From: Spartobacteria bacterium UBA695 | GTDB taxonomy: Bacteria > Verrucomicrobiota > Verrucomicrobiia > Chthoniobacterales > Chthoniobacteraceae | Length of the DNA stretch: 64,000 nt | Direction: 5' to 3' | Assembly: GCA_002298145.1 (NCBI GenBank) | Contig: DBMP01000024.1 | Span: 1-64,000 of the forward strand | Part shown: positions 17,520 to 25,451 of the stretch, piece by piece | Position numbering within the stretch: position 1 is the stretch's first letter | How the letters are laid out: each line of letters starts with the position of its first letter | Position numbers and translations under genes: made by a program | Notes under the pieces: model-generated | The model's input: the letters and a program-made list of their open reading frames with translations, nothing else | What the model was told of the DNA's origin: nothing | Database searches by the model: none

Positions 17520-19397
17520 TCAGACCTCGACGGATACCGCCGATTTTTCGCGGCGCTTGGAATAAAACTCGGTGACCTTTGCGACGAATTCGTCGACGAA
17601 TACCTGCATATCGACGGTCACTTCCTTAAGCCGCGAGAGCAGGTAGTTATAGCCAAAGAGCGCGGGAATCGCGACGGCCAGACCGGCCACGGTTGCCAGC
17701 AGCGCGGCGGCGATGCCGGGGGCGATGGCGTTGACATTGACGTCGCCCGCCTGGGCCACGGCGGCAAAGGTGATCATGACGCCAACCACCGTTCCGAGCA
17801 GCCCCAGGAAGGGTCCGCCGGAAATGGCGATCGTGAGCAGCACCATCCACTTCTGGAGCCGTTGCAACTCACGGGCACGGCCCGCATCCATGCTAACGTT
17901 GATTGCCCGGATCGCCGCGCCAGAGAGCGGCTTCTTGCTGTGCACGTCGTGTTCTTCGGCGATGCGCTTGCGGATTTCGCGAGCGCCGATGTGGTAGAGC
18001 CGGTAAAGGGGCGAGAGAGACACTGCGTTGCCGTCCTCCTTGCTCAACTCGCCACCGACGGAGGAGGAAAAATGCTGGGTTGCAGCGCTTTCAAGGACGG
18101 TCAGGTCGTCGCCAACGCGTTCCTCGAAAAGCCGCAGGAAGCACTCGTTGCCTTTGAGAGCGCCGGCGATGTAGCGGTTCTTCAGCACCATCACGGTAAT
18201 ACTTAAAACGCTCATCACGGCGAGCAGGCAAATGACCACCCAGCCGTCCGCGGTAAGGCTGCGAACGATAACGCCGATATAGCCCGAGCCCCCACCGCTG
18301 CGTTTGCCGCCTTCTTCCTCGCCAAACACCACCGACTTCGGCCCCGATTCGCCCCCCTGCGTCATGGCCTCAAATTTAAGATAACCCGCGGAACGGACTG
18401 CCCCGGCAAGTTCCATCTCGACCACGTCCCCATTGAAACCCGAGGCAACCGTTCCGTCGGCTGCTCTTTCGCCGCCCAGCGTTGCCGGGCTGTTGAGCGC
18501 GGGAAGGCCCGCCTCCATTTTGCCATAAACCTGCCCATCAATCCAAAGCGTCACGGTTCCTCCATCCGCAACCGCCGCCACGTGATGCCACGCATTAGCC
18601 ACCAGCGGGGCCGCTCCGGGTGTGCGGGAAACCGTCCCGCCGCTCGTCACTTCCACAAACGGCACTCCCGCTTCGGTCACGATCGAAAAGGCGTTCTGAC
18701 CCTCACGGCGGCTGAACAAAATCAAATGCCCCCGGGCGTCCGCAGGCTTAACCCACACCGACCATGTCATGGGTCCATTGGCGCTCCACGCCAGCGATGG
18801 AGAGGCCGGGACGCTCACTAGTGATTTCCCGTCAAAGTGCAGGCCCGTTCCAATGAGCGTTCCCTCCGCGGGAATCCCCGCATTGGCCGCGTTGTTTTCG
18901 TTGCCCGAAAAATCCCGCGCGGGCTGACCGCGTTCGCCAAAGTGCCACACCAGTTCAGTCCCCGCGTCGTAGGTCCCCTTCGAGTTCTCGGCCGAAGGCG
19001 CCGCCTGGTTGCCATAATAAAGCCAGAAGATCGTTTGCGCCGCCCCCTTCACCTCCGGCACCCGCACCCACACAAAGGCTTCTCCGAGCATCGCGTCATA
19101 CGATGCAATATGATGCGGGAGCACCGTCTTATCATCCGCGTTGACGAAACGGATATCCGATCCGTCCTGCTTGGCCAGGTCAAATTGGAAATTCCCAACG
19201 TGCAGCCGCACCAGCACCGGCACGCCGCCAACGGATTCCGTAACACCGGCTCCGTTACTGGTGGTGTCCACCGTGATTTTCTTGCGTAGCGCCCAGTCGC
19301 TTTTCCACCAGGCGGCGTGGGCTGCGTTCGGCACACATAGGCAGGCCAACATGGCCAGCAGCGCGTTCTTTAGCCAGTTTCGAGTCGTTCGTATCAT
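17520..19397 (-). CDS. exbB: DUF2341-LamG-ExbB/MotA fusion protein (proton channel subunit)
   Basis: 625 residues from the ATG at 19397, which opens a good signal peptide (MIRTTRNWLKNALLAMLACL, cleavage near AHA). A longer reading to 19640 only overlaps tpsB. The periplasmic part contains a DUF2341 domain (about 29-130, with IFWLYYGNQ) and a concanavalin/LamG-like beta-sandwich (about 145-320, with WHHVAAVADGGTVTLWIDG). A glycine/serine linker then leads into an ExbB/MotA channel (about 350-625) with a first membrane helix and the conserved GPFLGLLGTVVGVMITF and AALLATVAGLAVAIPA helices. It should be the stator that uses proton flow to drive TonB. DUF2341 beside ExbB is a known association; its sugar-binding-like periplasmic head suggests substrate or wall sensing, which is inference. 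Confidence 0.9.
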   Translation of the reverse strand: MIRTTRNWLKNALLAMLACLCVPNAAHAAWWKSDWALRKKITVDTTSNGAGVTESVGGVPVLVRLHVGNFQFDLAKQDGSDIRFVNADDKTVLPHHIASYDAMLGEAFVWVRVPEVKGAAQTIFWLYYGNQAAPSAENSKGTYDAGTELVWHFGERGQPARDFSGNENNAANAGIPAEGTLIGTGLHFDGKSLVSVPASPSLAWSANGPMTWSVWVKPADARGHLILFSRREGQNAFSIVTEAGVPFVEVTSGGTVSRTPGAAPLVANAWHHVAAVADGGTVTLWIDGQVYGKMEAGLPALNSPATLGGERAADGTVASGFNGDVVEMELAGAVRSAGYLKFEAMTQGGESGPKSVVFGEEEGGKRSGGGSGYIGVIVRSLTADGWVVICLLAVMSVLSITVMVLKNRYIAGALKGNECFLRLFEERVGDDLTVLESAATQHFSSSVGGELSKEDGNAVSLSPLYRLYHIGAREIRKRIAEEHDVHSKKPLSGAAIRAINVSMDAGRARELQRLQKWMVLLTIAISGGPFLGLLGTVVGVMITFAAVAQAGDVNVNAIAPGIAAALLATVAGLAVAIPALFGYNYLLSRLKEVTVDMQVFVDEFVAKVTEFYSKRREKSAVSVEV

Positions 19398-19441
19398 AGG
19401 AGACGGTTTTTGGTTGAAGGGTAATTTGCTACGATCAAAGG

Positions 19442-21034
19442 TTAAAATTCGGCCCATACTCGGAAGGTCAGCCGCGGGTGATACTGCTCGGTGTCCCCCT
19501 CGCTTTGCAGCGGGAAACCCAGGTCGATTGTTCCGTTGAAATGCTTGTGAAACTTCAAGAGCGAGCCCACGCCCACGCTCCCAAGGCAATAGCTGGAGGT
19601 TTGTTCCGCAAGCGTATCCATCACCGTCAAATACGCCCAATCAGTGAACACATACGCCCGCCATTCATCCACATATCCGGCAAGCGTAAAGGGAGGCGTG
19701 CGCACTTCGAACGTCCCGACCACCGCGTTGTCTCCCATCGCCGCACTTTCCAAATACCCGCGCACCGTGCTCAAGCCCCCCGCCCCAAACTCCTCCGAAG
19801 AAATCAGCGGTCCGCTCGATACTTGCCCCTGCACCTTCCCAAAAAGCTGCACGTCATCAATCACGTCCCGCGTCTGCGAGAGATCACCGCGGAAATAAAT
19901 ATAGCTACCAGTGGAATTGAACCGCTTGTTATCAAACTCCTCCGTCGAACTCCCCATCCCCCGCGCGCTAAAATTCACACTCCCATTGACCTGCGTCATC
20001 ACTCGCTTCTCGATCAGCGATCCCGAATAGCCAAGGGCTATCGGGAAATAGGTGATCGGCGTCTGGGTCGTCGCAGAAGTCCCCGTCAAAGACAGCAGCT
20101 CCTCATAGTGCTTATAGTCCATGCCCACCGTAAAACTGTGCACATACGTTTCCGTGCTCGGCAGCGCCACGATCGCTTGCAACCCTACCGTTTCGCCCCG
20201 CCCCGCCACGTCAAACGCGCCCAGCGTCGAGACATCGCTATCCTGCTTCGTCCCTTGGAGCAGCATCTTCACCGGCGTATCCGGGATGGGCATCATGTAA
20301 TAGCCCGAATACACCTTCGCATCATCCGGGTTCTCCGGCGCCACCTGAAAACTCCCCCCAATGGTGTGCCCCAACTGCCACAAATTCGAGTAGCTCAATG
20401 CACCATTGAGGCGCGTTTGAGTCGTGTTTGCACTATACCGGTTATTCAACTCTAAACTCCCGTGCAGTGGCGAATGATCCTCCACATTCAAATCCACATC
20501 CACCGTCCCCGGCACCACCCCGGCTCTTAAAGAAGGCGTCACCCTGCAATCCGCCGACTGGTTTAGCCCCACCATCTCCCGCGTAAACGCATTGAAATCC
20601 GGCACCTCACCCTCCGCCACCGACGGCACCTTTTCCTTAATCGTATTATGATCAAAATAGCGCGACCCGTGAATCCGCAACCGCCCCACCTTCCCCTCCA
20701 CCACCTGAATCACCACCGTCGCATCCGCCACCCGCTGTTGCGGCACCACCACCGACACCGTTTGGTAACCCCGCTTCTGATAAAGCTTCTCCAGCGCCAC
20801 CCGCGCCCCCTCCACATCCTCCGGCGTCCGCGCCTCCCCAAGCAACGGATACACCGTCGCCTCCACCTCCTCCGCCGTTAACTTAGTCACTCCCAATACC
20901 TTATATTCAAATATGTCGATCCGCGAAGGCGCCGCAGCCTGCGGTTGGGTCGCGGCGGGCTCCGCCGCGCCCAGCGTGACGGCGCAAACGGCTAATAACA
21001 AGAAAGCTAAACTAAAGATGTGTACTGATTTCAC
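19442..21034 (-). CDS. TpsB outer-membrane transporter (FhaC/ShlB family)
   Basis: 530 residues. A signal peptide (residues 1-22) is followed by two POTRA-type periplasmic domains (about 38-115 and 116-190), the first with GYQTVSVVVPQQ and VIQVVEGKVGRLRI. A 16-strand Omp85-type barrel follows, with the loop-6 motif GGLSTVRGYLES and a terminal phenylalanine (VWAEF). This is the standard TPS secretion pore that recognises the TPS domain of the giant exoprotein encoded further down the operon. No N-terminal plug helix is obvious. It is the first gene of the run; the repeated leader at 21076-21140 lies just upstream. Codon choice here is notably rich in G-ending pyrimidine-poor codons compared with the housekeeping genes. 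Confidence 0.9.
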   Translation of the reverse strand: MKSVHIFSLAFLLLAVCAVTLGAAEPAATQPQAAAPSRIDIFEYKVLGVTKLTAEEVEATVYPLLGEARTPEDVEGARVALEKLYQKRGYQTVSVVVPQQRVADATVVIQVVEGKVGRLRIHGSRYFDHNTIKEKVPSVAEGEVPDFNAFTREMVGLNQSADCRVTPSLRAGVVPGTVDVDLNVEDHSPLHGSLELNNRYSANTTQTRLNGALSYSNLWQLGHTIGGSFQVAPENPDDAKVYSGYYMMPIPDTPVKMLLQGTKQDSDVSTLGAFDVAGRGETVGLQAIVALPSTETYVHSFTVGMDYKHYEELLSLTGTSATTQTPITYFPIALGYSGSLIEKRVMTQVNGSVNFSARGMGSSTEEFDNKRFNSTGSYIYFRGDLSQTRDVIDDVQLFGKVQGQVSSGPLISSEEFGAGGLSTVRGYLESAAMGDNAVVGTFEVRTPPFTLAGYVDEWRAYVFTDWAYLTVMDTLAEQTSSYCLGSVGVGSLLKFHKHFNGTIDLGFPLQSEGDTEQYHPRLTFRVWAEF

Positions 21035-21075
21035 AGGGCTGTTTTGAATGGCTGACGATACGTAGTTCTGTTATT

Positions 21076-21140
21076 AAGACCCCTCTTCCGGGCAGAATCT
21101 TCCGGATTTAATGTTACAATCAGATTACGAAGATCGTCCC
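21076..21140 (-). promoter_or_regulatory. Copy A of a duplicated leader/promoter, upstream of tpsB
   Basis: This block is nearly identical to 22088-22152: a 34-base core is identical in both, and the next 19 bases have three mismatches. Read on the minus strand, it contains TGTAAC, a plausible ECF-type -35 element. About 8-10 bases further on are two CCGGAAGA half-sites spaced 14 bases apart, then GGGGTCTT. It lies about 40-105 bases before the tpsB start. It most likely drives the TPS operon; see copy B. Confidence 0.65.
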
Positions 21141-21156
21141 CCTTCCATTCCTCATT

Positions 21157-22029
21157 TCATTGATTCCGTTTTTCCCCCCGTCCACGACGCATTAGTCCAA
21201 GTAACGCGACGCCGCCCGCCATAAGGGATGCATACGTGGAAGGCTCTGGCACGGTTTCAGCAACAGAAACGTTGTCGAGCGCTGTAATTCTTGCATTCGA
21301 TGTTCCCGCGAATCCGTAGATTGAGGCGGCGGCGGCCAAGGCGGCGTCATCAAATGTATAGGATGTGCTGTAAATAACATCCCCTGACAACTTGGAGATC
21401 GTCAAGAGAAAGGTATAGTCGCTGCTGGCATCCAGGGTAAGCGAAAGACTTACATTGAACCACGTGTTTACTGCGAGGACATGCTCTCCGTTAGCCGTGT
21501 TCCAATTATAGTACCCCACGATGGATCCGTTTTTAATGAAATAGCCACCTTCATCATAAAATGCGAATTCAATGCCGGAGGAAATCGCCGCTGGATAGTC
21601 GGGGCTCAACGCATTCGAGCTTAACGAGGAAAAACCGATCAAACCATAGCCTTCGGGGACCTCATAGTTTGAATTAGTGTTATAAAAGGCGCCGCTGATC
21701 GTCAAGGCGTTCCCCTGCGCATTGTTCAATGCTGTCTTGGAGGTCCAAAGCGAGTGACTGCCAACACTGTAGGGGACACTGAATCCCCCGGTGCTGTTTA
21801 CTCCCGCGCTGGAACTGTAGGTCGCGGAGGCTCCCGAGAACGTGTAATTAAAATAGTCCTGATCCGACGAGGTGTTGAAATCACTCGCGATGGTTGTGGT
21901 GGATGTCGTTCCCGTTGCAATAGTTGTCGTCGTCGTGCCAGCTTGCAACGATCCCCCCGCCAACAGCAATGCGGCGGCTAAGGCACCGAACGCAGTCTTA
22001 AATGTATTTCGCTTAATGAGTTTGTTCAT
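21157..22029 (-). CDS. PEP-CTERM sorting-domain exported protein
   Basis: 290 residues. A Sec signal peptide (1-30, ending GGSLQAG) precedes a Thr/Ser-rich, beta-strand-like extracellular region of about 220 residues. The C-terminus is a textbook PEP-CTERM signal: VPEPSTYASLMAGGVALLGL, then an arginine cluster (MRRGRG). Such proteins are processed by an exosortase and linked to exopolysaccharide; no exosortase is in this window. The mid-region resembles a jelly-roll carbohydrate-binding fold in composition but I cannot name a domain. It is transcribed toward tpsB from its own copy of the duplicated leader, so it is probably part of the same regulon and may be a matrix partner of the exoprotein. 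Confidence 0.85.
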   Translation of the reverse strand: MNKLIKRNTFKTAFGALAAALLLAGGSLQAGTTTTTIATGTTSTTTIASDFNTSSDQDYFNYTFSGASATYSSSAGVNSTGGFSVPYSVGSHSLWTSKTALNNAQGNALTISGAFYNTNSNYEVPEGYGLIGFSSLSSNALSPDYPAAISSGIEFAFYDEGGYFIKNGSIVGYYNWNTANGEHVLAVNTWFNVSLSLTLDASSDYTFLLTISKLSGDVIYSTSYTFDDAALAAAASIYGFAGTSNARITALDNVSVAETVPEPSTYASLMAGGVALLGLMRRGRGEKRNQ

Positions 22030-22087
22030 GCTGTCGTTGTTTTTACGAGCCTGTTTTGGATGGATGAAAATAGTTGGTTCTACTTTA

Positions 22088-22152
22088 AAGACCCCTCTTC
22101 CGGGCAGAATCTTCCGGATTTGTTGTTACAATCAGATGACAAGAAAGATCGT
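22088..22152 (-). promoter_or_regulatory. Copy B of the duplicated leader/promoter, upstream of the PEP-CTERM gene
   Basis: This is the second copy of the block at 21076-21140, about 60-125 bases before the PEP-CTERM start. The shared core covers 22088-22121 exactly, and identity continues with few changes to about 22152. The same TGTAAC box and the paired CCGGAAGA half-sites are present. The conserved spacing to two different genes argues for a common regulator, and the ECF sigma factor encoded 650 bases away is the natural candidate. Outside the block the two upstream regions diverge. Confidence 0.65.
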
Positions 22153-22302
22153 CCTCCCTCGGCTCCCAATTTCCTTGATGAAGTTTCTTCCCCGGCATAA
22201 GAAAATAGAAACGGCCCAACAATGAGGATGAGATGAGCCGAAGATGCTGAAATTTCCATACAATATGAAACCGGCGAAAATGACAAATTTCATGGGCCGA
22301 TC

Positions 22303-22773
22303 ATGCATAGTTCGGCTCGGTATTCTTGTATGATCAAACGGTTCCAACCATCTCGGTTTGCTGATCGTCTGCAAGGAATTATGCGCCAAGGCATTGGCTT
22401 GGCCATCGCATGGGGCTGTTTGACTTCATGCGAAAATGCCGGGGCAGAACCTGTGGATTATTTTGCCGACAAAACACTGGTTGACACATGGATCAACACC
22501 AGTTCCATCAACAGCAAGGGTCTTTCAATGGAAGCCATTCTCAACATCGTCGAAGGCCAGACCCAATACCGTTTTGTTTATGTTTCCACCCGGATTCCGA
22601 TCGACGGGAAAATGGTTATCGAACCTGGCTCGACCGAATCCCTGGCCCAGTTATTTTCCAACATTTCTTCATTATCCAACGTGATTTTCCAAAGGCACGG
22701 TTTGAAAATCATCGTTCGCACACCCCTGGCCTCCGCGGGCGCTCCGGCAAAAGTCGGCGCCATACAACCATAA
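22303..22773 (+). CDS. Stand-alone STN-domain lipoprotein (signalling domain without receptor barrel)
   Basis: Up to 156 residues; in-frame ATGs at 22330 and 22381 are alternative starts. The last follows an AAGGA by 3 bases and gives 130 residues. A hydrophobic stretch ends in LTSC, a good lipobox, so the mature protein is probably an acylated lipoprotein. The rest is one domain, GLSMEAILNIVEGQTQYRF through FQRHGLKIIV. It matches the short secretin/TonB N-terminal (STN) fold, which in FecA-type receptors passes the signal to FecR. Here no beta-barrel follows. The stop is 10 bases before the ECF sigma start, so they form an operon. Domain call is from pattern, not a search; the signalling role is inferred from the sigma and FecR neighbours. 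Confidence 0.72.
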   Translation: MHSSARYSCMIKRFQPSRFADRLQGIMRQGIGLAIAWGCLTSCENAGAEPVDYFADKTLVDTWINTSSINSKGLSMEAILNIVEGQTQYRFVYVSTRIPIDGKMVIEPGSTESLAQLFSNISSLSNVIFQRHGLKIIVRTPLASAGAPAKVGAIQP

Positions 22774-22783
22774 AACAAGCGTC

Positions 22784-23368
22784 ATGAAAGCCGCGGCCCA
22801 GGAAGACAAACAGCTTATAGCCAGTATTGGTCTCGGGGATGAGGCGGCCTTACAAGTGCTTTTGCGGAAATACTCGCCGCACTTGTGCCAATTTGCCGAT
22901 TCCATTCTGCATCGGCATGACTTGGCTCAAGAAGCCGTGGCAAACGTGTTCATCACGCTTTGGCAACGCCGCGAAATCTTGCACATCAAAACCAACGTGA
23001 GGGCCTACCTTTTCACCGCCGCATGCCATCATTCGTTAAAATTGCACCGAAGCCAAATTCACGCGGGCGATATCTCCATTGATGAAGTCCCGGCCGGGGA
23101 GTTCATGCGGAAAACCGCGGCGGACAGTGAATTACAATATCGCGAGTTCGCCGACGCCGTCGAATCCATGCTGAAGACCCTGCCGACGGAATGTCAGCAG
23201 GTTTTCAGAATGAACTGTTTCGAAAATCTTCGCTACAAAGACATCGCTTGCGCTCTTGGAATTTCGGTGTCCGTGGTCCAAAAACACATGACCCACGCCC
23301 GGCGCAAGATCGCGGCGGCGCTTCCAGATTGGTCTGATTTCATTAACAAGGACTGGCTTTCGCGCTAA
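22784..23368 (+). CDS. ECF-family RNA polymerase sigma factor (FecI-like)
   Basis: 194 residues. Region 2 spans about 25-95, with DLAQEAVANVFITLWQRRE followed by NVRAYLFTAACH. Region 4 spans about 130-185, with LPTECQQVFRMNCFENLRY and a helix-turn-helix IACALGISVSVVQKHMT. There is no region 1 or 3, as in extracytoplasmic-function sigma factors. The 'sigma-70 factor, Bacteroides expansion' flavour fits the DUF4974-bearing FecR next door. It follows the STN gene by 10 bases and meets fecR tail to tail, the stop codons sharing CTAA at 23365-23368. It probably recognises the duplicated leaders at 21076 and 22088. Confidence 0.92.
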   Translation: MKAAAQEDKQLIASIGLGDEAALQVLLRKYSPHLCQFADSILHRHDLAQEAVANVFITLWQRREILHIKTNVRAYLFTAACHHSLKLHRSQIHAGDISIDEVPAGEFMRKTAADSELQYREFADAVESMLKTLPTECQQVFRMNCFENLRYKDIACALGISVSVVQKHMTHARRKIAAALPDWSDFINKDWLSR

Positions 23369-24525
23369 CCCCGCTGGCCACGCGAAAGGATCACGCGCGC
23401 AATTTTGCCCTGGTCCCGGATGATTTGGAAATTGAAAACGCCCGTCATTTGCAAGGTTTCAAAGATTTCCTCCAAGGATTCCCTCTCAAAGCTGCCGCTT
23501 ACCCTTTCACTAACCAACGCGGGGTCGGCAAACTCAACGGTAATACCGAAACGCCGCTCCAACTGGTGCATGGCCGAGAAAATCGGCTCCCTCTTCCAAA
23601 CGAAGACATCCTGCATCCAGCCGGTAGCCGCCTGCACGGAAATGGGCGTTATCTTGGAAACCCGGGATTCCGGAGAAAATCCAAACTCCTCCCCAGGCGC
23701 CAAACTGAACGGTTTTTCCGATCCCCGCGCCCCCACGGTCAAGTCTGTAACCTGTACTCTCCCTTTGATCAGGGACACTTTGGCCTCCGATCCGTCGGCA
23801 AAGGCGTGGACATTGAATTGCGTGCCGAGCACCTTTATACGGATCGTTGGCGTTTCGACTACGAAAGGGTGTGTCTCATCATGGGTTACGTCAAAGAAAG
23901 CCTCACCCATCAACCGAACCAAGCGGGCACGCGGCCCAAACGTTTCCGGATAAGAGAGAGAGCTGCCGCTATTGAGGGTGATCTGAGTGCCATCATTCAA
24001 TGTCACAACCAGCCGCTCACTGGGGCCGGCCGATCTCTGAATCCACTGTATTGGCTGGGATGCCGACGTAAGGACGCTACGCCCGGATTTAAAATAAAGG
24101 GTTGCCGGAATCGCAATAAGCGCGAGCGAAGCCGCCAGCGCCGCCACCGTTGCCGGACGCGTAAACCAGCGGCTGCGCCCCTCTCCGGCTTCCATCGAGG
24201 TCATCGATTGTTCCTCTTGTCCCGCAGACCGTTCCGAGTCAACCGCCGCTTCAACAAGGTGTGAAATGGCGTCAATATCAAACCCCTTCTGGCAATTCTC
24301 CGGGTCATTTTCCCACCCTTTGCTCATTTCAGCAAAGAGATCCCGACACTCAATGTCTCTGAGACGGAAGACCAACTGCTCGCGTTCCGTGGATGACGCT
24401 TCGCCAATCAGATATCGCGTTGCAAGCTGGTAGAAAGAAGTGATTTTGTCGTCGGGATGCATGGCTTTCAAATACAAGACCCATAAATCGGGTAAAATCT
24501 GTTCACAATCTTCATAATTTTCCAT
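23365..24525 (-). CDS. FecR-family anti-sigma factor
   Basis: 386 residues from the ATG at 24525; a longer reading upstream lacks conservation signs. A cytoplasmic N-terminal part (1-120) should bind the sigma factor. One membrane helix (about 125-145, ALAASLALIAIPATLYF) leads to the FecR domain (about 165-270), with TQITLNSGSSLSYPETFG and GEAFFDVTHDETHPFVVET, and to a C-terminal DUF4974-like, STN-fold domain (about 310-380) beginning HQLERRFGITVEFADP. This is the Bacteroidota-style architecture. FecR usually sits directly behind its sigma gene; here it is convergent, so it has its own promoter in the 24526-24690 gap, where only a 13-base palindrome (24597-24609) stands out. Confidence 0.9.
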   Translation of the reverse strand: MENYEDCEQILPDLWVLYLKAMHPDDKITSFYQLATRYLIGEASSTEREQLVFRLRDIECRDLFAEMSKGWENDPENCQKGFDIDAISHLVEAAVDSERSAGQEEQSMTSMEAGEGRSRWFTRPATVAALAASLALIAIPATLYFKSGRSVLTSASQPIQWIQRSAGPSERLVVTLNDGTQITLNSGSSLSYPETFGPRARLVRLMGEAFFDVTHDETHPFVVETPTIRIKVLGTQFNVHAFADGSEAKVSLIKGRVQVTDLTVGARGSEKPFSLAPGEEFGFSPESRVSKITPISVQAATGWMQDVFVWKREPIFSAMHQLERRFGITVEFADPALVSERVSGSFERESLEEIFETLQMTGVFNFQIIRDQGKIARVILSRGQRG

Positions 24526-24690
24526 CAAAAAGTGCCATCTGAGCGAAACGACACCATAGAGGGTTGCATATATTAATACCAAGGTAAGCCCACAGCTCTC
24601 CTGAGGAGACTCCTTGAGTTTGACAATTCCAAACCTCCCGTGAGTCTTTTGATGTGAACCGCTTAAGGCACCACAACAGAAAGACTCAAC

Positions 24691-24945
24691 TTGAACGACT
24701 GCCAATCATTATCGCAAACGAAATGGGATTGCAAATACCACGTGCTGTATCCTAAAACGCAGGTGCAAGGCGCTTTACGAGCATGTCCACCTGCTGATGC
24801 TGATAGCGATACCGCTGAAGTATTCGGTGTCGAGGGTCGTGAGGGGTTCATCAAGCGCGGAACTTCGGCGAGCGGCAGCGAAACTTTACCTGGGCGAACT
24901 TTTGGGTGCGTCACAGTTGCCCGGCCCAGTTGAGTCCACCATGAC
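24691..24945 (+). pseudogene. Decayed IS200/IS605-type (Y1) transposase fragment
   Basis: Three reading frames together give pieces of an IS200-like TnpA. They are LSQTKWDCKYHVLYPK (frame of 24691), then HVHLLMLIAIPLKYSVSRVV around 24780-24840, then GFIK and GERQRNFTWANFWVR around 24845-24910. The order follows the intact family, including the HUH motif (HVH) of the catalytic site, but about 20 residues between the first and second pieces are missing and at least two frameshifts are present. The C-terminal helix with the catalytic tyrosine is not recognisable. It is therefore a dead insertion remnant; no clear end hairpins were identified. Confidence 0.72.
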
Positions 24946-25061
24946 AAAAGCAGGACAAACGCCTTCCATTTCTTGCGCTTTTATGCGATCCTTGTTTTCG
25001 CAATGCACGACAGAAGGCGCACAGAACCAAAGCCTTACGAAAGCGGCGGAAATCCTTTAAC

Positions 25062-25423
25062 ACCCTGCCGGAGGGTTTGGGAGGCAGCGCCTCCCATCTC
25101 CCCAACAAGGCGGGCCTCAACCCAACATTCCAAAGCGGTGCTCTCTGATTAAACCCGCGTCACCTTTGTCCCAGTGCCCGCCTTGCCTCCCCGAAAAGAG
25201 CGCAGCGAATTTTCGGGGAGCGGGCCGCCCAAAGATAAGCGCCCAAGGCGCTTGGCGGAGTCGCTTCGCTCTCCAGCGAGAGCAAGGCGGGGCGTTGATG
25301 GCCGTTACACAAAAGTACGGCTTTTTGCGCCCGCCTTGCCGATGGTTTTGGCTTCCGGGGCTCTGCCCCGGCCCCCGGCAAGGGACATTGTCCCTTGCAT
25401 CCCATCTGGAAACTTCCGTTTCC
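25062..25423. repeat. Cluster of perfect hairpins in a gene-free stretch
   Basis: At least seven inverted repeats are packed into about 360 non-coding bases. They are ACCCT/AGGGT at 25062-25076, GGGAGGC/GCCTCCC at 25079-25095, an 11-base stem CTCCCCGAAAA/TTTTCGGGGAG at 25187-25220, GCTCTC/GAGAGC at 25268-25283, CCGGGGC/GCCCCGG at 25355-25371, GCAAGGGAC/GTCCCTTGC at 25378-25398, and GGAAAC/GTTTCC at 25408-25423. The arrangement resembles REP/BIME-like intergenic elements. The last two stems lie just past the sulfite reductase stop and may also end its transcript. The gap from 24946 to 25061 holds nothing I can support. Confidence 0.7.
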
Positions 25424-25451
25424 TCTTTTAATTCGTCAACGCGGTCTAGCC

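Noticed and set aside
19398..19640. N-terminal extension of the DUF2341-ExbB protein
   Set aside because: It overlaps tpsB by about 200 bases and lacks a signal peptide at its start; the ATG at 19397 opens a proper one.
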